Shown: positions 17,216 through 26,489, counted from the first letter of the stretch. The stretch: DNA of 64,000 bases from Noviherbaspirillum_A sp047237965 (GCF_047237965.1 NZ_JBDFLX010000001.1:1364001-1428000), one strand, 5' to 3'. The notes: generated by a model not told the origin, from the sequence alone. Numbers and translations: made by a program.

Positions 17216-18145
17216 ATTTATGGGTAGAGTGCTAAACGAAATTGCTACCAACCTTCAGATGCCTACGAGCGTGGAAGACTCCCGAACTTCTTGGAGCGCC
17301 CTGACCAGTTCACCCACTGACCTGGTACATGTATACGCAGTCTCAGCCTGTGATACCAATCACAGCTCATAACGATCCAGAGGATAAGGAAAAGCTAGCC
17401 CAACTACGGTGTTCTTCGATTCGTTCAACCTTGGGATGGGTATGAGGCCAAAGGCCGACTCATACAGCTAAAATGGAAGGTTCTGATCGTCCCAGGACAC
17501 TGGCGCGGCTGGATTGCCTGCCCGCTCCCTCCGATTACCGAAGCTGGCTGGTAAGAGTGACTTTTGTCATTTAGGCTAAGATTGTTCAGCCTGGTGAGGA
17601 ACCAGAGAGTGAGAAAAATAAAGCTCTACCGCTTTTTCCAAGGAAAAATGATTGCCTTCGCCGATTCTAAAAAGAAAGTCTTCTTCCTGCTTGCTGAGTA
17701 CAGGCACAGCACGCTGCGAACGACTCTGGCCATTCAAAGAACTGGGCTGCTTATTAATTTTCGAGAAGTAAAAGTAATTCATCGTTTCTGCTTTTAACTA
17801 AGAAATTATCATGGAAATCATTCAAGAACCATTTGTATGAAGCCCCAATACCGGGAAACCATTCCCAAGAGCAAACCTCGTTGAGCACTTCCTTTATAAG
17901 GCACATATGTACCTCCAAAAGTTACCATGCCCGCCTTGGGATTTAGCTACTGCTTTGCAAGCCCCTTTATAGTCAGCAAATGGCCATATCTAATTATGGC
18001 AGATAAGCAACCACTTTTCGGTAAAAACGATTTCCCCGGCGATTTATATAAAAATAACAGATGTTTCCCGTGCTCAGCCGAATTCTATTACGTTTCGTAT
18101 CCGTTTGAATGGCACTAAATGGTTACTTTTGCGCCAACAACAACT
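17216..18145. other. 930-bp gene-poor stretch between the ATP-grasp gene and cueR
   Basis: No supported gene. Short frames near 17564-17797 on both strands lack ribosome sites and family features. The part 17216-17560 has coding-like texture broken by stops and may be gene debris. No terminator with a clear T-run was found. Confidence 0.5.
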
Positions 18146-18547
18146 CTAATAGTGGCGATGCTCGATAGCCAGGTCATCCAGAATTGGACAATCAGGTCGG
18201 TGGTCTCCCCGGCAATTGCTCGCCAGGTGCTCTAACTGGTCACGAATTGACTGGAGTTTCTGAATATCCTGATCAAGCTCCTCAATGTATTGCCGGGCCA
18301 GTTTTTTCACATCAGCGCTCTTACGACCTCGATCATCCCAGAGACCGAGCAAGGTCTTGATGCGCTCGATGGAGAAGCCGAGGTCTCTGGAGCGCTTGAT
18401 GAAACGAAGTACCTGAATGTCCTTCTCTGTGTATTGGCGATACCCAGACGCTGTTCGGCTAGCTTCGGAAACAAGACCGATACTTTCGTAGTATCGGATC
18501 ATTTTCGCGTTCATGCCAGAAACCTCAGCAGCCTGTCCAATGTTCAT
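18146..18547 (-). CDS. cueR: Copper-responsive MerR-family regulator CueR
   Basis: A 133-residue protein. Helix-turn-helix NIGQAAEVSGMNAKMIRYYE is followed by a long dimer helix and the metal loop CRGDHRPDCP. Cys112 and Cys120 and the buried Ser77 fall at the same positions as in E. coli CueR, which senses Cu(I), Ag(I) or Au(I). A His-containing tail (IEHRHY) follows. The start overlaps the copA stop (ATGA), so regulator and pump are one unit. It should act on the two near-identical promoters of copA and copZ. Confidence 0.95.
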   Translation of the reverse strand: MNIGQAAEVSGMNAKMIRYYESIGLVSEASRTASGYRQYTEKDIQVLRFIKRSRDLGFSIERIKTLLGLWDDRGRKSADVKKLARQYIEELDQDIQKLQSIRDQLEHLASNCRGDHRPDCPILDDLAIEHRHY

Positions 18548-20970
18548 ATCTTCCTCTCTGTATTCTCTGATGGCTTCCAGCGGCGCAAAAGCAGCGAATT
18601 TGATACAACACTCACACTGCTAAGGGCCATTGCCGCTCCAGCAACAATAGGGTTGAGATATCCCAGTGCTGCCAACGGTATGCCAACCACGTTGTAGATG
18701 AATGCCCATCCTAGATTCTGCTGAATTTTTCGATAGGTGCGTTTTGATATTTCGATCGCGTCCGCAACCAGAGTGGGGTCACCCCGCATAAGCGTAATCC
18801 CTGCCGTATGCATAGCCACGTCCGTTCCAGTCGACATAGCAATTCCGACATCAGCCGAAGCCAGCGCAGGGGCGTCGTTGATGCCGTCGCCAACCATCGC
18901 AACTGTTTTGCCTCCCTGTTTAAGCTCACCTACAACCTGTGCTTTATCAGCGGGAAGCACCTCAGATCTGAAATTTGTAATCCCAACCTGCGATGCAATG
19001 GCCTTGGCGCTACCTGCGTTGTCGCCGGTCAGCATGACCGATGAGACACCGATGTCATGTAGACGTTGAACAGCGGACTTTGCTGATGGTTTCAAAGTGT
19101 CACCAAACGCGATCAAGCCGGCCAATTCCAAGGACCCTGCCGATCTGACCGCCAGCCAAGAGACTGTGCGCCCTGCTTTTTCATGCTTTGCCGCGATGTC
19201 TTCCATCCCTCTCACCGTCAAGCCGATTTCGTCCAGCATTCTCTTATTACCGAGATAGATCGTTGCGCCATCGATGTTCGCTTGAACACCGCGCCCTGGG
19301 AGAGCTTTCGCGTCGGAGCCAGCTTTTAATACCACGCCTCGGCTAACAGCTTCGTTCTCGACGGCTTTTGCCAGCGGATGATCACTGTACTGCTGTACTG
19401 CTCTCGCCAATTCCAAAATGCGCTCTGTTGGCTGTGTAGCAGCTTCAATAGCCACCACAGCCGGCTTTCCTTCGGTGAGCGTGCCCGTCTTGTCAAATAC
19501 AACGACGTTGATGGCATGTGCGCTTTCAAGCGCCTCAGCGTCCTTGATCAAAATGCCATATTTAGCGGCGACTCCCGTGCCTGCCATGATCGATGTCGGC
19601 GTAGCCAATCCAAGCGCACAAGGGCATGCGATGACCTGCACCGCAACAGCATTCAACAGTGCTTGCTGCCAATCGCCGGTTACCAAACCCCACCCTACCA
19701 GCGTGGCAAGAGATATAAGCAAGACCACCGGCACGAAAACAGCGCTCACAGCGTCCACCAGGCGCTGTATTGGCGCTTTGACCGCTTGGGCATCCTCGAC
19801 CATCCGGATGATCTGCGAAAGCATTGTGGCGCTTCCTACAGCCGTTGCAGTCAGTATCAGAAGCCCATTTGCATTGACAGCACCACCGGTCACTGTGTCC
19901 CCTATTGTTTTCGCCACTGGCAGGCTCTCACCCGTCAGTAACGACTCATCAAGATGGCTGCTTCCTTCAGTGATAACGCCGTCCACCGGTACGCGCTCTC
20001 CAGGGCGTACTATCACAGTATCCCTGACGCGAACTTGTGCAATTTGCACTTCCACATCTTGACCATCCCGACGTACCACCGCCTTGGTAGGACGCAGCGA
20101 CTCCAACGCTCGAAGTGCGGCTACTGTTTGATACTTCGCACGCGCCTCAAGCCACTTGCCGAGGAGGACAAGCGTGATAACGACTGCCGACGATTCAAAG
20201 TAGAGGTGACGCATCCCTCCCGTGCTGTGTGCAAACAATAAGTAAACGGACAAGCCATAAGCGGCGCTGGTACCAATAGCGACTAGCAGGTCCATATTCC
20301 CGGACCGCGCCATCAGCGCCTTCCAGCCAGCTTTATAAAATCTCGCTCCTAACCAGAACTGCACTGGAGTGGCCAGCACCCATTGAAGCCAACCTGGCAG
20401 TGCCCAGTCATAACCAAAGGGCATGCCAAGCATGGGTACAACGAGCGGAATGCTAAACAAGGCAGCAAGTGCAACTGGCCACCAGGTTGGTAGTATCGCC
20501 TTAGCTTCGCCGTCTTTCTGTGACACCCCTTCAATCGGTATGAAGGCGTCATATCCAGCCTTCTCGATTGCGCCAATTAAGACCTCAGGCGTAACACCAG
20601 CCGCTTTGATTTGCGCCTTTTCTGTGGCTAGGTTTACCGACGCGTCAATTACACCAGGCACCTTCTTGAGAGCCCTCTCAACCCTTGTCACGCACGATGC
20701 GCAAGTCATCCCCGAAATGGATAAAGAGATGTCATCAGTAGCTACGTCATAGCCAGCTTTCTCAACCGCCGACGACAACGTCTGGAAGTCAGTTCCGGAT
20801 TCCGCACGTACAGTAGCCTTCTCCGTCGCAAGATTTACCGCTACGGCGTCGACACCCGGAACCGCTTTTAACGCTTTCTCAACGCGAGCCACGCAGGACG
20901 CGCATGTCATGCCTTCAATTTTGAAGCTTTGCTCTTTCAACTGGCTACTTGGTTTAACTGCAACATCCAT
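18544..20970 (-). CDS. copA: Cu(I)-exporting P1B-1 ATPase CopA
   Basis: An 808-residue pump. Two N-terminal HMA domains each have MTCASC (Cys23/26 and Cys90/93). They are followed by the transmembrane metal site VIACPCALGLATPT, the phosphorylation site DKTGTLT, the HP motif region SDHPLAKAV, and the hinge GDGINDAPAL. The C-terminal helix pair (YLNPIVAGAAMALSSVSVVSN) has the residues of the Cu(I)-specific P1B-1 class. It exports Cu(I) from cytoplasm to periplasm. It is transcribed from a CueR promoter and overlaps cueR. Confidence 0.96.
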   Translation of the reverse strand: MDVAVKPSSQLKEQSFKIEGMTCASCVARVEKALKAVPGVDAVAVNLATEKATVRAESGTDFQTLSSAVEKAGYDVATDDISLSISGMTCASCVTRVERALKKVPGVIDASVNLATEKAQIKAAGVTPEVLIGAIEKAGYDAFIPIEGVSQKDGEAKAILPTWWPVALAALFSIPLVVPMLGMPFGYDWALPGWLQWVLATPVQFWLGARFYKAGWKALMARSGNMDLLVAIGTSAAYGLSVYLLFAHSTGGMRHLYFESSAVVITLVLLGKWLEARAKYQTVAALRALESLRPTKAVVRRDGQDVEVQIAQVRVRDTVIVRPGERVPVDGVITEGSSHLDESLLTGESLPVAKTIGDTVTGGAVNANGLLILTATAVGSATMLSQIIRMVEDAQAVKAPIQRLVDAVSAVFVPVVLLISLATLVGWGLVTGDWQQALLNAVAVQVIACPCALGLATPTSIMAGTGVAAKYGILIKDAEALESAHAINVVVFDKTGTLTEGKPAVVAIEAATQPTERILELARAVQQYSDHPLAKAVENEAVSRGVVLKAGSDAKALPGRGVQANIDGATIYLGNKRMLDEIGLTVRGMEDIAAKHEKAGRTVSWLAVRSAGSLELAGLIAFGDTLKPSAKSAVQRLHDIGVSSVMLTGDNAGSAKAIASQVGITNFRSEVLPADKAQVVGELKQGGKTVAMVGDGINDAPALASADVGIAMSTGTDVAMHTAGITLMRGDPTLVADAIEISKRTYRKIQQNLGWAFIYNVVGIPLAALGYLNPIVAGAAMALSSVSVVSNSLLLRRWKPSENTERKI

Positions 20971-20994
20971 AAAACCTCCAAAGTTTGTACCTTG

Positions 20995-21025
20995 AAGATA
21001 GACCTTCCAACGATTGGAATGTCAA
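20995..21025 (-). promoter_or_regulatory. CueR-type promoter of copA
   Basis: Minus-strand -35 TTGACA (21020-21025) and -10 TATCTT (20995-21000) are separated by a 19-bp spacer with the dyad TTCCAATCGTTGGAA. It is nearly the same element as at copZ (8545-8575). Confidence 0.88.
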
Positions 21026-21299
21026 GCAGTCTTACGACCAGAACCAAGAATTGTTCAATCTATGACTCTGCACTGGCTCATGCTTCGATATAAGCACTCG
21101 ACAGTAGCTTCCTCTGCCCTGTTTTCCGCTGACAGGATCTTTTCCGGTATCGACCGGCACGTTGACACTGGCACACGTTACAGTCCGTCGAAGCATTCAA
21201 CCTATGCAACATAGATTTTTAACTAGTAATCAGGTGAATGTCAGTAGCCACCTTTTTACTGCAAACCCAAAGCAGGTAATGCACGTGTTTGTACAGACA

Positions 21300-21368
21300 T
21301 TGATGTCTCTTTGAAAAGGCCTTGATTTAGCATTGATTTAGCCTTGACTTACTTTGATAAACCTTGAT
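21300..21368. repeat. Iteron-like array of TTGATTTAGC units
   Basis: TTGAT or TTGAC recurs at 21300, 21322, 21333, 21344, 21354 and 21364, spaced 10-11 bp after the first interval, with flanking GCC/GCA and TTA bases. Spacing of one helical turn is typical of iterons bound by replication initiators or partition proteins. The array lies about 240 bp from the stop of the winged-helix gene, in an AT-rich 579-bp gene-free region (21026-21604) that otherwise shows nothing recognisable. Confidence 0.5.
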
Positions 21369-21604
21369 GTCAGAAAGTTGATTTTCAAGACCCATTTCAA
21401 AATATTTCTTAAAATTATTTTAGTTAGATTTATCTTAAACTATTGGAAACATATGCAATGCATACCAGCACTCACGGGAAATGTTACATAAGGAAAGGTC
21501 GCTGCTTGTGCATCTCATGACAACCCGACGTAACCTTGTTGGCATCCTCCATGACGCAACTTCACCGATGAACTGTATCAGCTAACTTTCCTAAAACCGT
21601 TAGA

Positions 21605-22591
21605 TTAAGAAGCCAAAACCTTGTTAATTTGCTCTACCCCGTTCGTTATTTTTTCATGAAGGTCGGCCCACCAGGCCTTCGTAAGTTGAGTATGTGGGCG
21701 ATGGAATAACCGGTAAATGCCATAAAGCTGTGCTTTTTCTTGGTGCCTATACACAGGGACTAGATAATCAAAATCAGAATTTATTAATTTCCAATCTGGC
21801 AGAACTGCCTCAGCCGCTTGGTCTGCGAGACGCTTGATCTCTGCCTCGCTTTTTTCAGGACCATCCACCGGGAACAAAATTTCAGCATCTTTGCCGTTTG
21901 ACTCGAACAGACAAGCTGACAGTTCTAGTAAACCAAGACTGCGGAGGGTATCCATCCTCGGAAAAAAGGCGTCAGCCGGATTCCCGCCTTCCTCGGCTAC
22001 ACCACTCAATACGTCAGCATCGTGAAGAAAATCCAATTCGCTTTTCCAGGCAGTGTAGTGTGCCGTCCGACTAAACCCCAAAAAAACAAATTCGCCATAA
22101 GAAGCATGTTTGGTCTTGTTAAATTCTAAATAAAATACAGACCGCGAGAGCCCACCATTGGCAGCAAGATGCTGCGAATAATAAAGCTCTACGTACAGGC
22201 GTAGCAGTTGAACATCTTGCGCTTCACGGATCGCTTTAACTGCTGACTTCTTCCGTTCACCTACTCGCTGATCCACCAACCCTTTCACTATGCTGTTTGG
22301 CAGCCAGATAACATCTTCTGACATCGTAAGCGTATAGTGGGGCCGTGAATTGTTTCCATCACTTTTAACAAGACCCGCATCTACAAGCATTGCAATTGCT
22401 ACTGTGGCACGTTGGCTTTTTATTCCTCCATACGTCTCGACAGAGTTAGCAGACCAGTTGGTTTCACGATTACTTCCATCAGTCCCGCAAGCCAAGACCA
22501 AGAATGCCACGGCTGGGTTTAGCCCAAGTGCACAGGCTTCGCGCCACTCTTTAAGTCCAATCGAAAAGAACCCTTCAGTTTTTTTACTCAT
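21605..22591 (-). CDS. Winged-helix-like protein, possible replication/maintenance protein
   Basis: From ATG 22591 (328 residues; an in-frame start 11 codons upstream is possible). The N-terminal ~90 residues look like a winged helix: LKEWREACALGLNPAVAFLV, then SANSVETYGGIKSQRATVAI as the recognition helix, then DAGLVKS as the wing. The rest is unassigned. It has no signal peptide or membrane segment. Iteron-like arrays lie on both sides, including 11-bp tandem repeats about 125 bp upstream. A Rep-like initiator or an autoregulated DNA-binding protein is plausible. No family is recognised with confidence. Confidence 0.5.
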   Translation of the reverse strand: MSKKTEGFFSIGLKEWREACALGLNPAVAFLVLACGTDGSNRETNWSANSVETYGGIKSQRATVAIAMLVDAGLVKSDGNNSRPHYTLTMSEDVIWLPNSIVKGLVDQRVGERKKSAVKAIREAQDVQLLRLYVELYYSQHLAANGGLSRSVFYLEFNKTKHASYGEFVFLGFSRTAHYTAWKSELDFLHDADVLSGVAEEGGNPADAFFPRMDTLRSLGLLELSACLFESNGKDAEILFPVDGPEKSEAEIKRLADQAAEAVLPDWKLINSDFDYLVPVYRHQEKAQLYGIYRLFHRPHTQLTKAWWADLHEKITNGVEQINKVLAS

Positions 22592-22717
22592 TTTTTTACT
22601 GTAAATTGACGAATATTTTTGCATGCTGAGATACTTATCCCCAGTCGAGGCAAGAATACTTTGTGTGCTTTTAGTTTTATCGTCGGCAGGGCTTCAGACG
22701 TATGATGCGTCTGAAGC

Positions 22718-22750
22718 TGATGCAAATATGATGCAACTGTGATGCAAAGT
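22718..22750. repeat. Three tandem 11-bp iterons, consensus TGATGCAANNN
   Basis: TGATGCAAATA, TGATGCAACTG and TGATGCAAAGT follow each other without gaps at 22718-22750. A related GATGC lies at 22704. They sit upstream of the minus-strand winged-helix gene, where its promoter or an origin would be expected. Confidence 0.65.
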
Positions 22751-23679
22751 TGGAATGTTTATTCAATAGAATCAAATAGTTATTCAGAATGAATTTACAT
22801 TTTTTTGTGTTTTTTTGTACATTGTAGGTTTGGGACTGCTTACCGATTTAGAGCGCAATAGTTCGACACATGATTCGAGGCGACACAAAAAAGTGCGGGG
22901 TAAGAAGATCTTTCGTTCCGAAGGATTTTTTCTAATCGCGTGTTTAGGCTTTCTCTATGAAAGCAGAAAAATGCCCTGCCTTCTGAAAGAATCTCAGTTT
23001 TATAATATTAAAAATTTAATAAACATATTAACGAGTGCGCCGCACAGGACGTCTGTGCCGGTAGTGCACCACCTTTTCTCCTACGCGGTTGCTCTGCCTA
23101 ACTTGGGGTAGAGTAAAAAACAGAGCAGCGCTCGATCGGATGAGGCAACCTCTATTATCTTACACTGCCCACAACAACTTATAGCCAAGCCGGTTTGAGA
23201 ATCAGGGCTGTAACGTTCCAGATGATCGCTTACCTCCGCGCAGTGTCGCCCAGTGGTTTTTACCAAGTCTAAAATCGCAGAACAGGGCTGATCAAAATCC
23301 TTATTGTTGTGGCAGCTTGTTGGAAACTAGCCAGAAATGATTGCTAAAACCCGCAAAATCCAAGGTGAGAACTTATGTGAACTGCTTTTTCATATTTTTA
23401 TTGGTAATAACTTTGACTTCATCTGACAGCAGGTGTCAAATTTGATCGAAATTTCACCCTGCTTGATCTTGTGCGATCTGCCAGGAGCCGACTGTGAGCG
23501 CGAAAGCCGAACTTTACTTTTGCACTACCACTGACCGACGACTCCTACCGCATGGCAGAAACAATCGAGGCGGTCGACTCATGGACCGCAAATCCAACTC
23601 TGCTTGTGAGTTACAACGGGGGCCGTTTCTACCGTTTTCGACTTCGAGTGGATGTCAATAACGCCGTTGAAACGATGTA
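22751..23679. other. 929-bp gene-poor stretch
   Basis: AT-rich up to about 23050, then more mixed. No frame has a convincing start and family features. CACAG/CTGTG around 23044-23058 form a short dyad. The sequence 23460-23679 up to the merR stop has codon-like texture and could be debris from a mer transposon end, but no terminal repeat was identified. Confidence 0.45.
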
Positions 23680-24072
23680 CTACTGCCCTTGTACTAGAGA
23701 ATGGATTATTGGGCAGTCCCCCTCCCGGTTTCCGGCTTCACACTGGTTCACTAATCCTGACAGCACTTCCCGCATCTTCAGCAGGTCCGCAATCTTGCCT
23801 TCGATGATAGCCAATTTATGCACGGCCAAATCGTGCGTCTTCTTGCAGCAGACCGCTTGGTCCAGTCGTAACAGGTTCTCGATTTCCTCCAACGTAAAGC
23901 CAAGCACTTGGGCGCGCTTGATGAACTGTAGCCGGCTCACATCTTCATCCGAATACCGCCGATGCCCACCAATGGGCTTTACTGGTTCGGGCAATAGCCC
24001 ACGGCGTTGGTAATAGCGGATTGTCTCAACATTCACGTTGGCTTGTTTGGCTACCTGCCCAATTGTCAGCAT
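23680..24072 (-). CDS. merR: Mercury-responsive regulator MerR
   Basis: The start at ATG 24072 gives 130 residues; upstream frame is open but covers the operator. The helix-turn-helix is TIGQVAKQANVNVETIRYYQ. Metal ligands are Cys75/76 at the dimer helix start and Cys111 and Cys120 in the loop, with the eight-residue spacing of true Hg(II) MerR proteins. It is divergent from merT across a canonical mer operator. It would repress and, with Hg(II), activate merTP. Confidence 0.93.
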   Translation of the reverse strand: MLTIGQVAKQANVNVETIRYYQRRGLLPEPVKPIGGHRRYSDEDVSRLQFIKRAQVLGFTLEEIENLLRLDQAVCCKKTHDLAVHKLAIIEGKIADLLKMREVLSGLVNQCEAGNREGDCPIIHSLVQGQ

Positions 24073-24109
24073 TGCAATGTTCCCATCTGTGTTTTTATTC
24101 AAAAATCGC

Positions 24110-24141
24110 TTGATTCCGTACCTAAGTACGGGACATATACT
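24110..24141 (+). promoter_or_regulatory. mer operator/promoter
   Basis: -35 TTGATT (24110-24115) and -10 TATACT (24136-24141) lie 20 bp apart. Between them is the exact mer dyad CCGTAC-CTAA-GTACGG (24116-24131), the same half-sites as in Tn501 and Tn21. MerR would bind here to control merT and its own gene. Confidence 0.9.
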
Positions 24142-24170
24142 ATCCTCAACGTGCGCAATCGGAGTCCGGG

Positions 24171-24518
24171 ATGGAAAATTTAAACTCAAAGGGACCGCTT
24201 CTAGCGGGAGTGTTGGCGGCAATTGGCGCGTCGGTCTGCTGTGTCGGGCCGCTGGTGTTGCTGGCGCTGGGCATTGGCGGGGCATGGGTCAGCAATCTGA
24301 CTGCCCTGGAGCCGTATCGCCCTATCTTCATCGGTGTCGCGCTTCTGGCCTTTGGCTTGGCCTATCGCCGGCTGTACCAGGTCCGAGCGGCATGTGCGCC
24401 CGGTGCCGCGTGCGCTACGCCAGTCATAGCGCAGCGTCAGCGCATCATCTTCTGGGGCGTAGTTGTACTGGCGCTTTGCCTCCTGCTGGTGCCCACAGTC
24501 GCCCCATTGTTCTTGTAA
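24171..24518 (+). CDS. merT: Mercuric ion transport protein MerT
   Basis: A 115-residue inner-membrane protein with three hydrophobic helices. The first contains the vicinal pair ASVCCVGPL that takes Hg(II) from MerP. The cytoplasmic loop has the second Cys pair in CAPGAACATP. It imports Hg(II) into the cytoplasm, normally for reduction by MerA. It is first in merT-merP and directly downstream of the mer promoter. Confidence 0.93.
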   Translation: MENLNSKGPLLAGVLAAIGASVCCVGPLVLLALGIGGAWVSNLTALEPYRPIFIGVALLAFGLAYRRLYQVRAACAPGAACATPVIAQRQRIIFWGVVVLALCLLLVPTVAPLFL

Positions 24519-24528
24519 AGGAAGCTCC

Positions 24529-24807
24529 ATGCGCTTTATCACCAAACTTATCGCCGTAGGACTCTTACCCGTCACCAACGCCTTTGCGGCAACAGCCACC
24601 ACAGCGCTTGAGTTGCAGAACATGACCTGCTCACTGTGCAGCGTTACGGTCAAGAAGGCGCTGGGCAATGTGCCGGGCGTCAAAGATGCCGAGGTTGATT
24701 ACGGCACTAAGGTAGCAACTGTGACCTATGACACCGACAAGACCACCATTGCCGATCTGATCAAGGCAACGACCAATGCCGGGTTCCCCTCTGCTCCTCG
24801 GAAGTGA
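24529..24807 (+). CDS. merP: Periplasmic mercury-binding protein MerP
   Basis: A 92-residue protein starting at ATG 24529, ten bases after merT. A signal peptide (about 1-20, AFA-ATA) is followed by one HMA domain with the metal site MTCSLCSVTVKKAL. Most MerP proteins have TCAAC, so SL between the cysteines is a variant. It binds Hg(II) in the periplasm and passes it to MerT. Confidence 0.92.
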   Translation: MRFITKLIAVGLLPVTNAFAATATTALELQNMTCSLCSVTVKKALGNVPGVKDAEVDYGTKVATVTYDTDKTTIADLIKATTNAGFPSAPRK

Positions 24808-24812
24808 CTGGT

Positions 24813-25025
24813 ATGACAATCGCTACACTTGAATCAACACTGACCTGTCCCCACTGCGGCTTTGCCAAGCCGGAGATCATGCCAACGGATTCCTGCCAGT
24901 TCTACTACGAATGCAGCAACTGCAAGACCCTCTTGCGCCCGAAAGCCGGGGATTGCTGCGTGTATTGCTCCTATGGCTCGGTCAAGTGCCCGCCCATTCA
25001 GGAGCAGCGCGGTTGCTGCGGGTGA
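24813..25025 (+). CDS. GDCCVxC-type Cys-rich small protein
   Basis: From ATG 24813 (a GTG at 24804 overlapping the merP stop is possible) the product has 70 residues with eleven cysteines. Two zinc-ribbon-like pairs (CPHCG, CSNCK) are followed by GDCCVYCSYGSVKCPP and a terminal GCCG. Proteins with the GDCCVxCSYG motif often sit next to mer genes and are presumed Hg-binding or membrane-associated accessory proteins. Function is not established. Confidence 0.8.
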   Translation: MTIATLESTLTCPHCGFAKPEIMPTDSCQFYYECSNCKTLLRPKAGDCCVYCSYGSVKCPPIQEQRGCCG

Positions 25026-25079
25026 CAAAGCCCAAAGCTGCCGGCGCGGGTACTCGATAAACCATCGAACGGAAAGGAA

Positions 25080-25200
25080 ATGGAGCATACCCAAGCAATA
25101 TGATCTTATCGCGATTAAAGCCGGGACAGCAGCCTTGGTGGCGTGCATGCGGGTTCATGCTGCCGTTGCGATCATATCCCTCTGTCTGATGGGTTTCCAA
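25080..25200 (+). pseudogene. Decayed 5' end of a merA-like flavin oxidoreductase
   Basis: An ATG at 25080 has a good ribosome site (GGAAAGGAA) and is followed, after a frameshift near 25100, by YDLIAIKAGTAALVACMRV. This matches the FAD dinucleotide-binding start of mercuric reductase and related disulfide oxidoreductases (usually YDLIVIGAGTAGLVAA), with the first Gly changed to Lys. The match ends by about 25180. The rest of the gene is absent, so mer here lacks a reductase. Confidence 0.6.
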
Positions 25201-25330
25201 GCTTTTTTATCCTTCAAAGGTGAGTTATGCCGGTATGTTGCTTCACCACGCTGGCGTAGAAGATGAACTGCGGATAGAGATAAGACAGTAAGAAAAATTT
25301 CCTACGAGAAGAATTGATTTCACATTCTGA

Positions 25331-25360
25331 AAAACAGCCGACTACAAAGTCGGCTGTTTT
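25331..25360. terminator. Strong bidirectional intrinsic terminator
   Basis: AAAACAGCCGACT (25331-25343) pairs perfectly with AGTCGGCTGTTTT (25348-25360) over a 4-base loop, with A- and T-runs at the ends. It would end the mer unit and anything coming from the right. The stretch 25361-25497 shows nothing else. Confidence 0.88.
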
Positions 25361-25497
25361 AAGCGCTCAACAATAAATGTTCACATTATCGGAAAATGTG
25401 TTCTAGGCATTCCGATCAAAAGCTCATAAAACCCAACATTCACTTTGCATAGCATGCTGAAACTTTTTATTTTTCCCCAGGTTAATAACGTATAGAT

Positions 25498-25866
25498 TTA
25501 TATATTCCTTACCCTTCCAATATCGGTCGGCAACTGCCAATTCAATATATGAGCAACGCGTTTAATAATCCAAATAACTTGCTCATCTGTTCCCCATCCT
25601 GATTGAGCCAACTTGGCAAATTGGAATCGAAGGATCTCACCTTCGCTCAATAGCGGGGTACGGACCCACTTCTGATCAAAACATTCCTTTGACAAGTCAA
25701 AAGCCAAGTCCACACATATCTGCCATGTTTCAAAAAGGTCGATTGGTGAGCATGGAAAGTAGTTTCCTTCCGCAAAAACAGGGGGATTATCCGGGGCTTC
25801 AGGACGCGGGAAGTCATTCGGGACCGCCGAGTAAATAGTTTGACTATCCAGCTTCCACAGATTCAT
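25498..25866 (-). CDS. Hypothetical protein
   Basis: A 122-residue soluble protein beginning MNLWKLDSQTIYSAVPNDFP and containing an aromatic-rich helix region (DLFETWQICVDLAFDLSKEC). No signal peptide, membrane segment or known motif. It stands alone between the mer terminator and the Pb/Cd regulator. It is probably a real gene because it has a normal length and an internally consistent composition. Confidence 0.5.
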   Translation of the reverse strand: MNLWKLDSQTIYSAVPNDFPRPEAPDNPPVFAEGNYFPCSPIDLFETWQICVDLAFDLSKECFDQKWVRTPLLSEGEILRFQFAKLAQSGWGTDEQVIWIIKRVAHILNWQLPTDIGRVRNI

Positions 25867-26036
25867 GATTCAACCCAAAGTAGAACAGTATGCATACTGT
25901 ATAAACATACAGCCAAAGAATCAAGGGTTTCATTTTGTTAACTGCATGAGGCTCGGACCACACCAATTCTAATCTGCAACCGATGCATTGCCGCTAGTAA
26001 CAAAATCTTTAGAACAATGTGGCCGTGTCACTATGG

Positions 26037-26489
26037 CTAATGGCAACCACCACTGTGTATACCAAGGTTTCTCGGAATTACTTCTTCCATGTCTGTTAGC
26101 TTTTTAAGAATTTTGCAGTCTTTACTTGCCTGATTCGTGTTGCAAAGGCTACGTAATTCTTTCAATTGCTTCTGAAGCGCTTTTAAGTCACCAATCCGTT
26201 CGGCTACATGAGTGATGTGCTTATCTAAAACTTGATTAACCTCGCCGCAATCGCTTTCAGGAGCATCTCGGAACGTCAGCAAAGAACGTATTTCGTCCAA
26301 TGTCATATCAAGCGAACGACAATGGCGAATGAACAAAAGTCTTTCAACATGAACCTCGTTATAAAGCCGGTAGTTAGCCGAAGTTCTTGTTGCAGCAGGA
26401 AGTAACCCTTCTCTCTCATAAAAACGGACTGTTTCCACCAAGCAACCAGTGCGGGTGGCTAACTCACCAATTTTCATATTGATTTTCAT
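26037..26489 (-). CDS. pbrR: Pb/Cd-responsive MerR-family regulator (PbrR/CadR-like)
   Basis: From ATG 26489 the protein has 150 residues (an ATG four codons later is also possible). Numbered from the later Met, the ligands are Cys77, Cys112 and Cys121. The RHCRSLDMTLDEIRSLL stretch and the CGEVN motif are characteristic of the PbrR/CadR group. The loop spacing matches PbrR, while the His/Cys tail (IHSGGCH) recalls CadR. Whether Pb, Cd or both are sensed is not decidable. It is divergent from the P1B-2 ATPase over a MerR-type promoter. Confidence 0.85.
   Translation of the reverse strand: MKINMKIGELATRTGCLVETVRFYEREGLLPAATRTSANYRLYNEVHVERLLFIRHCRSLDMTLDEIRSLLTFRDAPESDCGEVNQVLDKHITHVAERIGDLKALQKQLKELRSLCNTNQASKDCKILKKLTDMEEVIPRNLGIHSGGCH

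Noticed and set aside
17564..17797. Overlapping small frames on both strands
   Set aside because: No ribosome site and no recognisable domain. Composition looks non-coding.
22815..23111. 98-residue plus-strand frame
   Set aside because: Composition is irregular, with no ribosome site or homologous motif seen, in AT-rich spacer DNA.
24073..24285. N-terminal extension of MerR
   Set aside because: It overlaps the mer operator and merT start. True MerR proteins begin at MLTIGQ or similar.
24862..25266. 134-residue plus-strand frame over the GDCCVxC gene and beyond
   Set aside because: Its first part is an out-of-frame shadow of the Cys-rich gene. Only the YDLIAIKAGT part is meaningful, and that is reported as the merA remnant.
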